A DNA stretch of 64,000 nucleotides, from positions 1 through 64,000 of the forward strand of contig NZ_JAHUWN010000027.1 in NCBI RefSeq assembly GCF_019219025.1, read 5' to 3'. Position 1 is the stretch's first letter, and each line of letters starts with the position of its first letter. The DNA comes from Bacillus sp. sid0103. Lineage in GTDB: Bacteria; Bacillota; Bacilli; Bacillales_B; DSM-18226. Position numbers and translations under genes: made by a program. A model generated the notes under the pieces. The model worked only from the letters and a program-made list of their open reading frames with translations. It was not told where the DNA came from and did not search any database. Below are positions 8,040-17,444 of the stretch, one piece after another.

Positions 8040-9214
8040 ACTAAAGCCTCCTTATTTGCACGAACCTTCACCCATTTTTGCTGTTCATGGCTTTCTAAAA
8101 TGGCATCGGTAATAGCCATCGAAATATGACCGTCTTCGAATGTAGCAAAATTAGCTTGATCATTTAAAGGATCTTTACCATCACGAATGAACGTATAATA
8201 ATTTAACATCATATTTTTCAGTGCATCTGGCCAGCCTTCGTTATGACCTCCTGGATGATGAATCGCTGATCTTGCTTCAGGTGCGAACAGTGCCGGATCG
8301 GCAAGAAGGATCTCATTCGGCTTATCTCTGTGCCCCATCCATAATTTTTCTGGCTCTTCTTGATTCCAGTAAGCAGAGCTCTTGCTGCCATCGATTTCAA
8401 AGCTTAAACGATTTTTTCGGCCTGCACTTACTTGTGAAACAGTGAAGACTCCTCTTGATCCATCTTCAAAACGAACTAGTACGGATGCATAGTCTTCTGT
8501 ATTGATTGAAACATCTTCATATTCTACATCTTCAGTACTTTGTGTGCTGAAAGTGGCCACACTTCCAATTGCTTTCTTTCTAACTGGAATGACCGTTGCT
8601 AAATCAGCAAATACTTCTACAATCTTTTTACCGGTAACAAATTGAACGGTGTCACACCAATGAGACCCGATATCTGCTACTGCGCGAGATTTTCCGCCGA
8701 CTTCCGGTGCTAAACGCCAGTTAAAATCCTTTTCATATAGTAACCAATCCTGCAAATAGCTTCCGTGAACCAAATTCACTTTCCCAAGGTCACCGTTAGC
8801 AATTTTAGCTCGCAGGTTTTGCACACTCGCATGCTGTCTGTAATTAAAGTTCACACCATGTACAACACCCTGTTTTTGAGCCAATGACAACAATTCCGCT
8901 GATTCTTCACTATTCATCGCAAGCGGTTTCTCTGAGATCACATGTTTACCTGCTAAAATAATTTCTTTATTGATCGTAAAGTGCACATGGTTTGGGGTAC
9001 AATTATGAACTACCTGAATTTCGTTGTCACGCAGCATTTCAAGGTAATCTCCGTATGCTTTCGGAATTCCAAGTTCAGCTGCCTTTCTTTCCGCTTGTTC
9101 TTGACTCGTCTCGGCTAATGCTACGACTTCCACGAATCCAAGTCTTCTGATTGCTTCAATATGTGTCGGGCCAATGAAACCTGTCCCGATGATTCCTACT
9201 TTTATTTTTTCCAT
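8036..9214 (-). CDS. Gfo/Idh/MocA-family sugar dehydrogenase (copy 1 of the duplicated module)
   Basis: 392 aa from the ATG at 9214 behind GGAGGA. Rossmann motif GIIGTGFIGPTHIEA at the N-terminus, SEKPLAMN for the EKP motif, and ADIGSHWCDTVQF with the family's catalytic Asp/His. NAD(P)-linked oxidation or reduction at a sugar carbon, commonly C3. First gene of the operon 9214-5705; operators at 9276, 9361 and 9493 precede it. The copy at 27496-28674 is nearly the same protein. It may supply the 3-keto-glucose reductase step (LgdC-like) or the first oxidation; the sequence alone does not tell which. Confidence 0.87.
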   Translation of the reverse strand: MEKIKVGIIGTGFIGPTHIEAIRRLGFVEVVALAETSQEQAERKAAELGIPKAYGDYLEMLRDNEIQVVHNCTPNHVHFTINKEIILAGKHVISEKPLAMNSEESAELLSLAQKQGVVHGVNFNYRQHASVQNLRAKIANGDLGKVNLVHGSYLQDWLLYEKDFNWRLAPEVGGKSRAVADIGSHWCDTVQFVTGKKIVEVFADLATVIPVRKKAIGSVATFSTQSTEDVEYEDVSINTEDYASVLVRFEDGSRGVFTVSQVSAGRKNRLSFEIDGSKSSAYWNQEEPEKLWMGHRDKPNEILLADPALFAPEARSAIHHPGGHNEGWPDALKNMMLNYYTFIRDGKDPLNDQANFATFEDGHISMAITDAILESHEQQKWVKVRANKEALV

Positions 9215-9275
9215 TTGTTTTCCGTCCTCCAATCGAACTTTTCGATTCACCCAAGAATGAGTAGAAGTCATTTAA

Positions 9276-9289
9276 TGTAATCGATTACA
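9276..9289. promoter_or_regulatory. LacI-type operator, perfect TGTAATCGATTACA
   Basis: Perfect palindrome 61 nt upstream of the dehydrogenase start at 9214. Confidence 0.75.
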
Positions 9290-9360
9290 ATACCTTGCAA
9301 AAAATATGTGTTTATTCCTAGAAAATAAATAATTTACCTAATCCTTCAAACCTCAATAAA

Positions 9361-9374
9361 TGTAATGGATTACA
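9361..9374. promoter_or_regulatory. LacI-type operator, TGTAATGGATTACA
   Basis: Perfect arms with a GG centre. Middle site in the 9290-9686 gap, which otherwise holds AT-rich promoter-like sequence and the lacI terminator. Confidence 0.7.
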
Positions 9375-9492
9375 TTTTCGTCGAAAAAAATTTGAATTTA
9401 TTCATACTTTTATATTAAGAAATAACCTTTCAGAATAAAATACCTTTTCACTTAGCACTAAAATATTTTACTCTTTTTTTCGACACCCTCAT

Positions 9493-9506
9493 TGTAATCG
9501 ATTACA
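9493..9506. promoter_or_regulatory. LacI-type operator, perfect TGTAATCGATTACA
   Basis: Third site in the same promoter region, 132 bp from the 9361 site, close to the 135-bp spacing at 4093/4228. Confidence 0.75.
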
Positions 9507-9610
9507 GTATAGAATTCAATATTTTTTTTAAAACTTCCTCGATTCTTTTTTAATCAGAATGATAAAAACTGATCTGGAACCAATCGAATCGCTGGTCCCC
9601 TAATAATGAT

Positions 9611-9648
9611 AAAAGGGAGTGAACCATTATTAAGTTCACTCCCCTTTT
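9611..9648 (-). terminator. Terminator of the LacI gene
   Basis: AAAAGGGAGTGAAC/GTTCACTCCCCTTTT stem with a 9-nt loop, 39 nt past the LacI stop codon. Confidence 0.7.
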
Positions 9649-9686
9649 GTTTTTTATTATTTTAATTCTAACAGGAATAGGCTAAA

Positions 9687-10694
9687 CTACTCTTCTATGG
9701 TAAGTTCTTTGCATGATTCACGGACAATGAGTTTATCAGGAAGAATAAATTGATCTTTCTCTATTTCTTCATCTTTAATTAATTTTAACAGTAAACGCAT
9801 CGCTTTTTGACCCATATCAAACGTTGGTTGTGCCACGGTTGTTAGAGCAGGTTCAAAAATCGATGCAAATTGAATATCATCAAAGCCCACAACAGATAAA
9901 TCTTCTGGAACTCTTAAACCTTTAGATTTAGCGGCTTTAATGGCACCCATAGCCATTTCATCATTACCGGCAAAAAGGGCTGTAGGAGGATTCTCTAGTG
10001 ACAAAAATTTCATCATTAAATTAAATCCACTTTCAAAAGAGAATTCGCCTTCCTGTACCAAACTTGGATCCACAGACAAGCCGTGTTGAGCCATTGCTTG
10101 ATAAAACCCCCTACATCGATCTCGTCCAACGACAATATTCAAGGGTCCGGAAATATGTCCAATTCTCTTGTGGTTTAAGCTAATTAAATATTCAGTTGCC
10201 TTTCTTGCACTGCTAACATTATCAATGGAGACCGTAGGCAGCTTGGAACCCTCATAGTATTCACACGCCAATACTACAGGGTAATCCTGGGATAAATCTT
10301 CTAATATTTTTTGATCTGTCCTTGCCGTTAATAATATCAACCCATCTGCTTTTTTCTGACCTAATATCGTTAAAAAACTAGTTTCGCTTTCGACATCGTT
10401 TCGCGCATCTCCTAGAAGTACTTGATATCCGTTTTCGATGGCAACGGATTCAATTCCGCGCAGCACCGCAGAAAAGAAAGTATTGGTTATATCAGGAACC
10501 ACCACAAGAATTGTTTTGGTTTCAGATCTTCTTAATTGTCTTGCCAGCATATTAGGCTGGTAATTTAATTCTTTTATGGCTTCTAAAACTTTTTCAGCTG
10601 TTTCTTTTTTTACAGTCCCTGCATTACTAATGACTCGGGATACTGTGGCCGTTGAAACATTTGCCATTTTTGCAACATCCGCAATTCTGACCAT
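9687..10694 (-). CDS. LacI-family transcriptional regulator, full length
   Basis: 335 aa. Residues 1-59 hold a complete LacI DNA-binding head: IADVAKMANVSTATVSRVI helix-turn-helix, then NYQPNMLARQLRR with the hinge-helix Leu/Ala. From TKTILVVVPDITN onward it is a periplasmic-binding-protein-like sugar-sensing core. It is the best candidate to bind the TGTAATCGATTACA sites, one of which lies 36 nt upstream of its own start (10731), implying autoregulation. Start: ATG behind AAGGGGAAAG. A paralogue without this head is at 32768-33643. Confidence 0.93.
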   Translation of the reverse strand: MVRIADVAKMANVSTATVSRVISNAGTVKKETAEKVLEAIKELNYQPNMLARQLRRSETKTILVVVPDITNTFFSAVLRGIESVAIENGYQVLLGDARNDVESETSFLTILGQKKADGLILLTARTDQKILEDLSQDYPVVLACEYYEGSKLPTVSIDNVSSARKATEYLISLNHKRIGHISGPLNIVVGRDRCRGFYQAMAQHGLSVDPSLVQEGEFSFESGFNLMMKFLSLENPPTALFAGNDEMAMGAIKAAKSKGLRVPEDLSVVGFDDIQFASIFEPALTTVAQPTFDMGQKAMRLLLKLIKDEEIEKDQFILPDKLIVRESCKELTIEE

Positions 10695-10730
10695 GTATTG
10701 CTTTCCCCTTCAGTGTTCGTTTACATTTAT

Positions 10731-10744
10731 TGTAATCGATTACA
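10731..10744. promoter_or_regulatory. LacI-type operator upstream of the LacI gene
   Basis: Perfect TGTAATCGATTACA, 36 nt from the lacI start codon; probably autoregulatory. Confidence 0.75.
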
Positions 10745-10786
10745 TGTGGAAATACAATAATTTTTGAAATTTAAATTAAATGTAAA

Positions 10787-10809
10787 AAAGCCCTTTAGAA
10801 TTGGGCTTT
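10787..10809 (-). terminator. Terminator of the fix operon
   Basis: AAAGCCC/GGGCTTT stem followed on the minus strand by TTTTTT. It is the first clear U-tract hairpin after fixA. Confidence 0.75.
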
Positions 10810-10899
10810 CGTAACATAAACATCTATATTGTATAAAAAAGCATGAATTAGAAAAGTTTACTAAAGGTGAGGATGTTTATTATATCTGATTTTTAGAAA

Positions 10900-10983
10900 G
10901 CTCGCCAATTGGCGAGCCCCTAAGGGCGAAGACAGAGGCGTAGTTGCCCTTATGCCTGATAGGAAAGTTATACTTTCCTATCA
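10900..10983. repeat. Cluster of three adjacent inverted repeats in the fixA-lacI gap
   Basis: The 10695-11027 gap has no gene. It contains a perfect 18-bp palindrome GCTCGCCAATTGGCGAGC (10900-10917), then TAAGGGC…GCCCTTA (10921-10951), then TGATAGGAAAG…CTTTCCTATCA (10957-10983). The composition resembles dispersed Bacillus intergenic repeats. Confidence 0.6.
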
Positions 10984-11027
10984 GCAAAAAAGAATATCTT
11001 TGGAAGCTAGAGATATATTTTTTGAGT

Positions 11028-11855
11028 TTATTTTGCTATGATATTTTCCTTTTTTAAGAAGCTGATAAATTGCTGGGCAATTTCTTTCGGTTCTCCTTCT
11101 AAACGATCCATCGTCCGCTGCTTTACTCCGCCAGATAATATCTGTTTAAGTCTGTTGCTAGCCCCTGCCTTACTATCCGGCATAAAGATTTTTTTCGGTC
11201 TTGGACTTGGAATTTGAAGCATTAACCGTTCAGACTTATTAGGAATTTTTATCTCATGTTCTTTAATCCTGATTTTAGATCCACTAAGTAAAGCGGGAAC
11301 CGTGGATTGTTCCTCAATGTGCATGGTACGATCGCATAACACAAATGCTGGGAATGGAAAGGCAACCTTTTGTCGTTGACCCCTGCCAAGAGTGCGGGTA
11401 GCAACACCGGTTCCATCCATTAAAAGCTCAAGGAAAATAGCTGCTGTTATGAGGGTTGAACCTGATAATGAGGCAAGAGTTGCCCCTGCGCCATTTGCCC
11501 CTGCGCCCTGTTGGCCCGTTAAAATAAGATCAAATTTATTCTCACTCATGATTTGATCAACCATTGGAATAATGTCAAACATATGTTGACCGTCTTTTAG
11601 TTTTACCAGTTCAGCTTTATCGGCACCTAAAGCTAATACACTCCGCAGCATAAATTGGTTATTACCTATATAAAATACGTGAATAGTAGAATCAGGAATT
11701 TGTTTTTTAATTTTCGCTGCAGCCTTCATAGCCGAAAGATCAGAGTTATCAATAGATAAAATCGTATTTAAATCGCTTAATTTTTTATTAGCTTCTGAAA
11801 AAATAGGATTTCCAACCGGTTCTATTTTTTCCCGAATTAAGACAGCGATATTCAA
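11028..11855 (-). CDS. fixA: Electron transfer flavoprotein beta subunit, FixA-like
   Basis: 275 aa, TTG start at 11855 behind AAAGGACG. ETF beta fold: N-terminal VLIREKIEP, the ALGADKAELV turn and LILTGQQGAGANGAG resembling the family's AMP/FAD-binding stretch. With FixB it forms the ETF of a FixABCX complex that passes electrons from NADH to ferredoxin and quinone at the membrane. Last gene of the run OYE-fixB-fixC-fixX-fixA. Its presence downstream of a sugar ABC transporter rather than a nif or carnitine locus is unusual. Confidence 0.85.
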   Translation of the reverse strand: MNIAVLIREKIEPVGNPIFSEANKKLSDLNTILSIDNSDLSAMKAAAKIKKQIPDSTIHVFYIGNNQFMLRSVLALGADKAELVKLKDGQHMFDIIPMVDQIMSENKFDLILTGQQGAGANGAGATLASLSGSTLITAAIFLELLMDGTGVATRTLGRGQRQKVAFPFPAFVLCDRTMHIEEQSTVPALLSGSKIRIKEHEIKIPNKSERLMLQIPSPRPKKIFMPDSKAGASNRLKQILSGGVKQRTMDRLEGEPKEIAQQFISFLKKENIIAK

Positions 11856-11886
11856 ACCTTATCGTCCTTTCTCTATGGAATGATAA

Positions 11887-12159
11887 TTATCCTAGGCGGA
11901 AACGAACCCCAGCCCCACCAAGGGGATATGACCAGGATACTGCTCCTGTGTCACACGATATTCGACAAGCCCCACATTCTAAACAGCCATCCACTACAAA
12001 TCTTAATTTTTCTGATTCTAATGTAAACCGTTCTGCAGGACAAATATTGAGACAAACTTTTGTACTGCAGGATGAATCACAAATAGTGGTGTTCACTTTA
12101 ATATGCGGGTTTTCATCTGGTGAAAAATTAACACGCAATAGTTTTTCGGTTATCTCCAT
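11887..12159 (-). CDS. fixX: Ferredoxin-like protein FixX
   Basis: 90 aa. ATG at 12159 sits one base past the fixC stop, with TGGAGG inside fixC. Two cysteine clusters: CDSSCSTKVCLNICP and the [4Fe-4S]-type CLECGACRISC. FixX carries electrons between the FixC flavin and quinone. The close coupling to fixC supports a complex. Confidence 0.85.
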   Translation of the reverse strand: MEITEKLLRVNFSPDENPHIKVNTTICDSSCSTKVCLNICPAERFTLESEKLRFVVDGCLECGACRISCDTGAVSWSYPLGGAGVRFRLG

Positions 12160-12160
12160 C

Positions 12161-13459
12161 TTACATATACCTCCAAACATCGAATCCGTCTTTCATTAAT
12201 TGCCAAGGCGAAACATTATTTCCACGAAGCGTACTTTTGACAGCTTCTCCTATATTAGGTTGAATTTCATCATCAAAGCCAAACAGCTTTTTAGCTATTC
12301 CATCCATAATGGCCGGATACTGATTGCTCAACCGCGGGTTCTCTAAGACCTTATGCGTTTTTCGATACTTTTTAAGATTTTTACCGACGAATGACTGATC
12401 GATTTTATTTTTATAAGAGACTAATTGTTTCGTAGATACATCCCCAATTCTAATGGCAGCTACAGCCGCTTTCCCAGCCTCTATTCCAGAAGCAATCGCA
12501 TAGTTCATTCCCTGAATGCTGAAACCATTATTAACGACAAAGCCTGCTGCATCTCCCGCTACTAAAATCCCATTACCATATAAATCAGGAACCATATCTA
12601 AGCCAATCTCAGGTACCAAGTGTGCACTGTATTCTACCAAACTTGACCCATCAATTAATTTTTTAATTTGCGGCTGACTCTTAAAATTTTCTAAAATAGA
12701 CCTGGCATTTGTTGAAGTATCGCCAACAGAGCCTAAATTCACCACAACTCCAATAGATAGAGTATCTCTATTGGTATAGAGGAAGGCCCCTCCAAACACT
12801 CCATTTAAAAAATTACCAACAAATTCGTAGGCGCATCCTTCGTTTTCCCTGATTCCAAAACGTTCATTAATAGTATTAACAGGCAATGACACAATCTCCT
12901 TAATCCCTAAACCAATTTCCTTTGGTAATACATCTCGTTTTCTTAACCCCGCCTTTTTTGCAAGCAAGGAATTAACCCCATCCGCACAGATAACAATGTC
13001 AGCTTCTAAGTAACCATCAGAGTGGTGTGTCTTAACTCCTTTTACAAAACCTTCTTCAATAATGAGATCTTCAACCAATGTATTTGTTAATAAAACGGCT
13101 CCTGCTTCTTCTGCCTTTTGGGCAAACCAACTATCAAATGCATTTCTATTTACTGTAAAAGCTTTTTTATCTTCCAATTCTTTTTCAACTTCAAACTGCA
13201 TTAAGGAGAGAGATTTTTCCGAAACTATCCCAATTCCTTTTTTTGCCACCCATCGTTCAATCGGGGCTTCATTTTTCCAACCCGGAATAAAGTCATCAAG
13301 TACACTAGAAAATAGTACGCCGCCAGTGACATTCTTTTCGCCAGGGATAATGGCCCGTTCGATTATACAAACATTTAAGCCTTCGCGGGCAATCTCTAAA
13401 GCTGCTGCAGTACCTGCCATACCAGCGCCTACTATGATGACATCGAATTTATTAGACAA
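12161..13459 (-). CDS. fixC: FAD-dependent oxidoreductase FixC (ETF:quinone oxidoreductase-like)
   Basis: 432 aa, TTG start at 13459 behind AGGAGG, overlapping fixB by 8 nt. N-terminal dinucleotide fold VIIVGAGMAGTAAALEIAREG with the distal Arg (CIIER), and a second FAD motif GNGILVAGDAAGFV. It lacks the C-terminal Fe-S domain of ETF-QO, which FixX provides. Accepts electrons from FixAB. Confidence 0.87.
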   Translation of the reverse strand: MSNKFDVIIVGAGMAGTAAALEIAREGLNVCIIERAIIPGEKNVTGGVLFSSVLDDFIPGWKNEAPIERWVAKKGIGIVSEKSLSLMQFEVEKELEDKKAFTVNRNAFDSWFAQKAEEAGAVLLTNTLVEDLIIEEGFVKGVKTHHSDGYLEADIVICADGVNSLLAKKAGLRKRDVLPKEIGLGIKEIVSLPVNTINERFGIRENEGCAYEFVGNFLNGVFGGAFLYTNRDTLSIGVVVNLGSVGDTSTNARSILENFKSQPQIKKLIDGSSLVEYSAHLVPEIGLDMVPDLYGNGILVAGDAAGFVVNNGFSIQGMNYAIASGIEAGKAAVAAIRIGDVSTKQLVSYKNKIDQSFVGKNLKKYRKTHKVLENPRLSNQYPAIMDGIAKKLFGFDDEIQPNIGEAVKSTLRGNNVSPWQLMKDGFDVWRYM

Positions 13460-14435
13460 CTTGTTCTCCTCCTAGTCCGTCGATTAATGCAGGTAATATT
13501 TCATAAGCATCACCTACAATAGCAATGTCTGCTGCTTTTATTAAAGGAGCGTTTGCATTTGCATTAATCCCAACAATGACACCCGATTCCTTAATCCCAA
13601 TGAGATGGTGCGGTGCTCCTGAAACACCAATCCCAATATAAATTTTGGGTGCGACAATACTTCCTGTTAAACCAATGAGACCGCTATGCGGGAAAAAGCC
13701 ATTGTCCACCACTACCCGGCTTGCTCCAAGAGTGGCCCCAATAAGCTGGGCAAACCTAGATACCAACTTATATCCTTTTTCAGTAGCGATTCCATCACCC
13801 ATCGCAACAATTAATTCTGCTTCCGTTAAATTAATTTCTTCAGGGCTCGCCTTAAACACATCCATAATTTTAGGGGCTATTGCTTTAATCAGCTCTTCTA
13901 CTTGTTGATTCTCAACCTTTTTATTACGCCCGGAACTGCTGCTTCTACCCGTCCCACTTGGGATAATGGTCGCTAAGCACACGTTTGTTCCTTTATAAAA
14001 TGAGCGGATTTCATCAACCTTTCCAGCATAGGTGGTCTGATGCATTTTAAAGACATTTTTATCAAGAGATACTTGTCTGCAAGAATGAAAAAATACACCA
14101 TTTAAGGAGGCCGCTGCCGTTCCCAGTATACTTTCTCCAAGCAAATTATTGATGGCTAAGATGAGCCCAACTTTTGAGTTAATTCCTATTTCTTTTACTA
14201 CTTCGCCTGCCAGTTGCCCACAGGGATCTTCATTTTTTGTCAATGGAATCTCCCAATACTCATCCAACCCTGCAGTGTTTAATTGCAGTTGTGATACACT
14301 TTCCCGGTAGGAGGTACCAATTAAGGTACCTCCCATTTGATTTGCTAATTTTTTAGCATCCTTCAGCACATTTTTACTATCTTCCGTTAATTTTCCTTCT
14401 TGACCTTCAAGAAAAACCAGGACATTATTCATCAT
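13452..14435 (-). CDS. fixB: Electron transfer flavoprotein alpha subunit, FixB-like
   Basis: 327 aa. The C-terminal FAD-binding region is clear: KIYIGIGVSGAPHHLIGIK, SGVIVGINANANAPL and ADIAIVGDA. Start: ATG at 14435 behind GGGGAG, 25 nt after the flavoprotein gene upstream; fixC overlaps its end. Pairs with FixA. Confidence 0.87.
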   Translation of the reverse strand: MMNNVLVFLEGQEGKLTEDSKNVLKDAKKLANQMGGTLIGTSYRESVSQLQLNTAGLDEYWEIPLTKNEDPCGQLAGEVVKEIGINSKVGLILAINNLLGESILGTAAASLNGVFFHSCRQVSLDKNVFKMHQTTYAGKVDEIRSFYKGTNVCLATIIPSGTGRSSSSGRNKKVENQQVEELIKAIAPKIMDVFKASPEEINLTEAELIVAMGDGIATEKGYKLVSRFAQLIGATLGASRVVVDNGFFPHSGLIGLTGSIVAPKIYIGIGVSGAPHHLIGIKESGVIVGINANANAPLIKAADIAIVGDAYEILPALIDGLGGEQVV

Positions 14436-14460
14436 CGTAATCTCCCCTCATGAAGTCCAT

Positions 14461-16410
14461 TTACAGTGCGCGGCCCAGTTCTTCTGCTTCCCAAATTACT
14501 TGTTCAATCATCCTTGGAGCTACACTATCACCAACACGGTAAACTTCTGGGCATTTCCCTTTAAGAGCAAAATACAACTCAGCAATAGAAGAATTATGGT
14601 TCGCATAAACGAATGTATCATACCCATCAATCGTCACTTCTTCTTCTGTATAACAGTTTTTAATGGTTGCACTATCACCTTCGATGGCTGTCACTTCATA
14701 GTGCGGGGTCATTTCAACATCCATTGCCATAATACGTTGATAAAGCATAACCCGGTTGCCTGGTTCTAAATTTTCACCAACTAAGTCCATTGGTGTGACA
14801 ACATTTACATGTTTGTCTTGTGTTGCCAGCAGTTCTACTACCCCAGCCCCTTTGTAATGTCCGTTATAATCGATAAATAATACTCTTTCGCCTACTTCAG
14901 CATTACCTTCAATCACATCATATACATTGTAGACATTTTCTTGGTCCGATCCAGGTATATCTAAACCCAATGGACGTGAACCAGTCGCAATGATGACGGC
15001 ATCAGGATTTAGATTCATTACTGTATTTTCATCTGCTTCATTATTGTACAAAATCTCCACACCAAGTGACTGAACACGCTTGATTAAATGAGAGGTAACC
15101 CCTTGGAATTGATCTCGAAATGGAAGCTTACTTCCTAAAAGCACTTGCCCGCCCAATTTGTCATTTTTCTCAAGGAGCGTGACCTTATGGCCTCTTAGCG
15201 CTGCAATTTCACTGACCTTCAAGCCGGCTGCACCGCCTCCGACAACCACGATCGATTTTTTCTTATCCGCTTGAAGCAACGTTCCAATTCCAAGTTCCCG
15301 TTCCTTGCCGACTGCCGGATTATGAATACAACGAATGGCCTTGTCCTGCATGACTTGGTAGATACATCCATCATTACAAGCAATACAGTTTCGAATGTCT
15401 TCTACCTCACCTTGCATAGCTTTATTAGGAAGTTCGGGATCGGCAATTAATGCCCGGGCCATACCGACCAAATCGGCATGTCCGTCTGCTAAAACCTTTT
15501 CTGCTTGAATCGGGTCATTAATTCGGCCGAAAGCAATAATCGGCAGATTAATCACTTCTTTAAGGGCTGCCCCCATATAAACTGCAAATCCAGCCGGAAC
15601 AGAAGCAGGAGGAATTTCCATGTAAAAACTGGAGAAAGTACCCGCATCCGTATTGATGTATGTAACCTGGCCCGTTTCCTCAAATGCTTTCGCCAGTTCA
15701 ATACCATACTCAAGGTCATACCCCCAAGCGGTAAATTCATCAAGGCAAAGGCGGATGCCAATCGGATAGTCATCTCCTATTTCATTTCTAATCGCCTGGA
15801 TGATCTCCATCGGTAACCTTAATCGATTTTCAAACGAACCGCCGTATTGATCCGTACGCTGGTTAAAATACTCAGACACAAACGACCTTAGCAGCCCATC
15901 ATGAGCAACTTTTATTTCCACTCCATCAAAACCCGCCTGTTTAAAATGGAAAGCTGTTTTCGCAAAGCCTTCTATGACTTCCTGAATATCTTCCAATTCC
16001 ATTTCTTTTGTATTAAATGGGCTGGATGGCTCTGGCATTTGCGTAGGAGCCATTAAGATTTGCGGCGGATTCACTAAAGTCGTGTGCCCGCCATGGTTGA
16101 TTTGCCCAAAAATTTTCGATCCATGTTCGTGGACTAATTCCGCATATTTACTTAATGCAGGCACAATTTTCGGATCCCATCCGTGGATAAATCGTTCTGA
16201 CATTTTCCCTGAACGAGTGGCGGCAATCGCATACATAATAATTAATCCGGCTCCACCCTTCGCGCGTTCAGCAAAATAATACGCATCCCGTTCTGATGGC
16301 ATTCCGTCTTCATTACATAGAGCATTAAAATGCGGCAAGAAGACGATTCTATTTTTCACGGTAACGTTTCCAATGTTAAATGGTGTAAATAGATAATCAA
16401 AGTTACTCAT
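14461..16410 (-). CDS. NADH:flavin oxidoreductase, 2,4-dienoyl-CoA reductase/TMADH type (OYE barrel + Fe-S + FAD/NAD domain)
   Basis: 649 aa. Residues 1-330: old-yellow-enzyme FMN barrel (FNIGNVTVKNRIVFLPH start, GGHT, HDGLLRSF, GRINDP). Next the 4Fe-4S cysteines in CIACNDGCIYQ…CIHNP. Then a Rossmann region KSIVVVGGGAAGLKVSE and a C-terminal dinucleotide domain. This family reduces conjugated C=C bonds (FadH, BaiCD/BaiH) or oxidises amines. A beta-elimination step on a 3-keto sugar would give an enone, a fitting substrate (inference). It leads the fixBCXA genes and follows the ABC permease by 32 nt, so it is probably in the transporter operon. Confidence 0.87.
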   Translation of the reverse strand: MSNFDYLFTPFNIGNVTVKNRIVFLPHFNALCNEDGMPSERDAYYFAERAKGGAGLIIMYAIAATRSGKMSERFIHGWDPKIVPALSKYAELVHEHGSKIFGQINHGGHTTLVNPPQILMAPTQMPEPSSPFNTKEMELEDIQEVIEGFAKTAFHFKQAGFDGVEIKVAHDGLLRSFVSEYFNQRTDQYGGSFENRLRLPMEIIQAIRNEIGDDYPIGIRLCLDEFTAWGYDLEYGIELAKAFEETGQVTYINTDAGTFSSFYMEIPPASVPAGFAVYMGAALKEVINLPIIAFGRINDPIQAEKVLADGHADLVGMARALIADPELPNKAMQGEVEDIRNCIACNDGCIYQVMQDKAIRCIHNPAVGKERELGIGTLLQADKKKSIVVVGGGAAGLKVSEIAALRGHKVTLLEKNDKLGGQVLLGSKLPFRDQFQGVTSHLIKRVQSLGVEILYNNEADENTVMNLNPDAVIIATGSRPLGLDIPGSDQENVYNVYDVIEGNAEVGERVLFIDYNGHYKGAGVVELLATQDKHVNVVTPMDLVGENLEPGNRVMLYQRIMAMDVEMTPHYEVTAIEGDSATIKNCYTEEEVTIDGYDTFVYANHNSSIAELYFALKGKCPEVYRVGDSVAPRMIEQVIWEAEELGRAL

Positions 16411-16442
16411 AATGTTCCTCCAATTAGTAAATTACTAAGCTC

Positions 16443-17444
16443 TTAAGCTTCTTCTCTACGAACCCAAATATCTAGGATAACCGCAAGTCCAATGATGGCA
16501 CCTTTAATCATCAATTGATAAGCATAGGTCATACCTAATAGAGTTAATCCATTACTAAGAACGCCAATGATAAGCGCCCCGCCAATCGTACCAAGAACAG
16601 TACCTTGACCGCCGCTAAACTTTGTTCCTCCTAGTACGACTGCAGCAATTGCATCTAATTCCCAGCCTGTTCCGGAATCAGGAAGACCAGCAGATAGACG
16701 TCCTGATAAAACAACTCCACTGAAAGCCGAAAGGAAACCACAAATAACGAAAACCATGATTTTAACTCGGCCAACATTCACTCCAGCTAATGAAGCAGCA
16801 ATGGGACCGCCGCCCGTTGCATAAATATGTCTTCCAAAGACAGTTCTGTTTAATGTAAAGTGTGCCATAAATAAAATCGCTGCTAAATAAATAAGAACAA
16901 TTGGAATAGGTCCAATATTCATCGTTGTTAAATCAACATAAGTCGATGAGTCAATCGTGATTGGTGCTGAACCAGGGCTTGATGCTAACGACAGCCCCCT
17001 TATTACAGACATGGTCACCAATGTTGCTAAAAAGGCTGTGACTCTTACCTTTACGACCATAATTCCATTAAATAATCCAATCAAGGCACCTAACATGAGA
17101 GATAATGAGATAACTAGAATAGGATTCATACCCTTTTCGATGGTTATCGCAGCAAACATACCAGTAATCCCAATAATGGATCCAACCGATAAATCAATTT
17201 CCCCAGCGATGATGACATACGTCATTCCAAAAGCCACAATTGCAATCATAGCCATTTGGCGAATGATATTCATAAAATTACTAAAGGTCAAAAAATATGG
17301 TGAAAGATAGCTAAAAACAAATGCTAATATAACTAGCCCTATAAAAATAATGGCTTGTGATGAGGTTAATATTTTTCCTATCTGTAAATTCTTATTGTTA
17401 TTTTGTTTTGAATTGATCGCCTGTCTTTCAACTCCTAAACTCAT
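16443..17444 (-). CDS. Sugar ABC transporter permease, RbsC-like (system 1)
   Basis: 333 aa, many hydrophobic helices. Typical BPD_transp_2 motifs: AGEIDLSVGSIIGITG, GVNVGRVKIMVFVICG and the ATP-coupling loop LDAIAAVVLGGTKFSGGQGTVLGT. The ATG directly abuts the ATPase stop codon (17445). The only permease of system 1, so it would homodimerise. Confidence 0.9.
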   Translation of the reverse strand: MSLGVERQAINSKQNNNKNLQIGKILTSSQAIIFIGLVILAFVFSYLSPYFLTFSNFMNIIRQMAMIAIVAFGMTYVIIAGEIDLSVGSIIGITGMFAAITIEKGMNPILVISLSLMLGALIGLFNGIMVVKVRVTAFLATLVTMSVIRGLSLASSPGSAPITIDSSTYVDLTTMNIGPIPIVLIYLAAILFMAHFTLNRTVFGRHIYATGGGPIAASLAGVNVGRVKIMVFVICGFLSAFSGVVLSGRLSAGLPDSGTGWELDAIAAVVLGGTKFSGGQGTVLGTIGGALIIGVLSNGLTLLGMTYAYQLMIKGAIIGLAVILDIWVRREEA

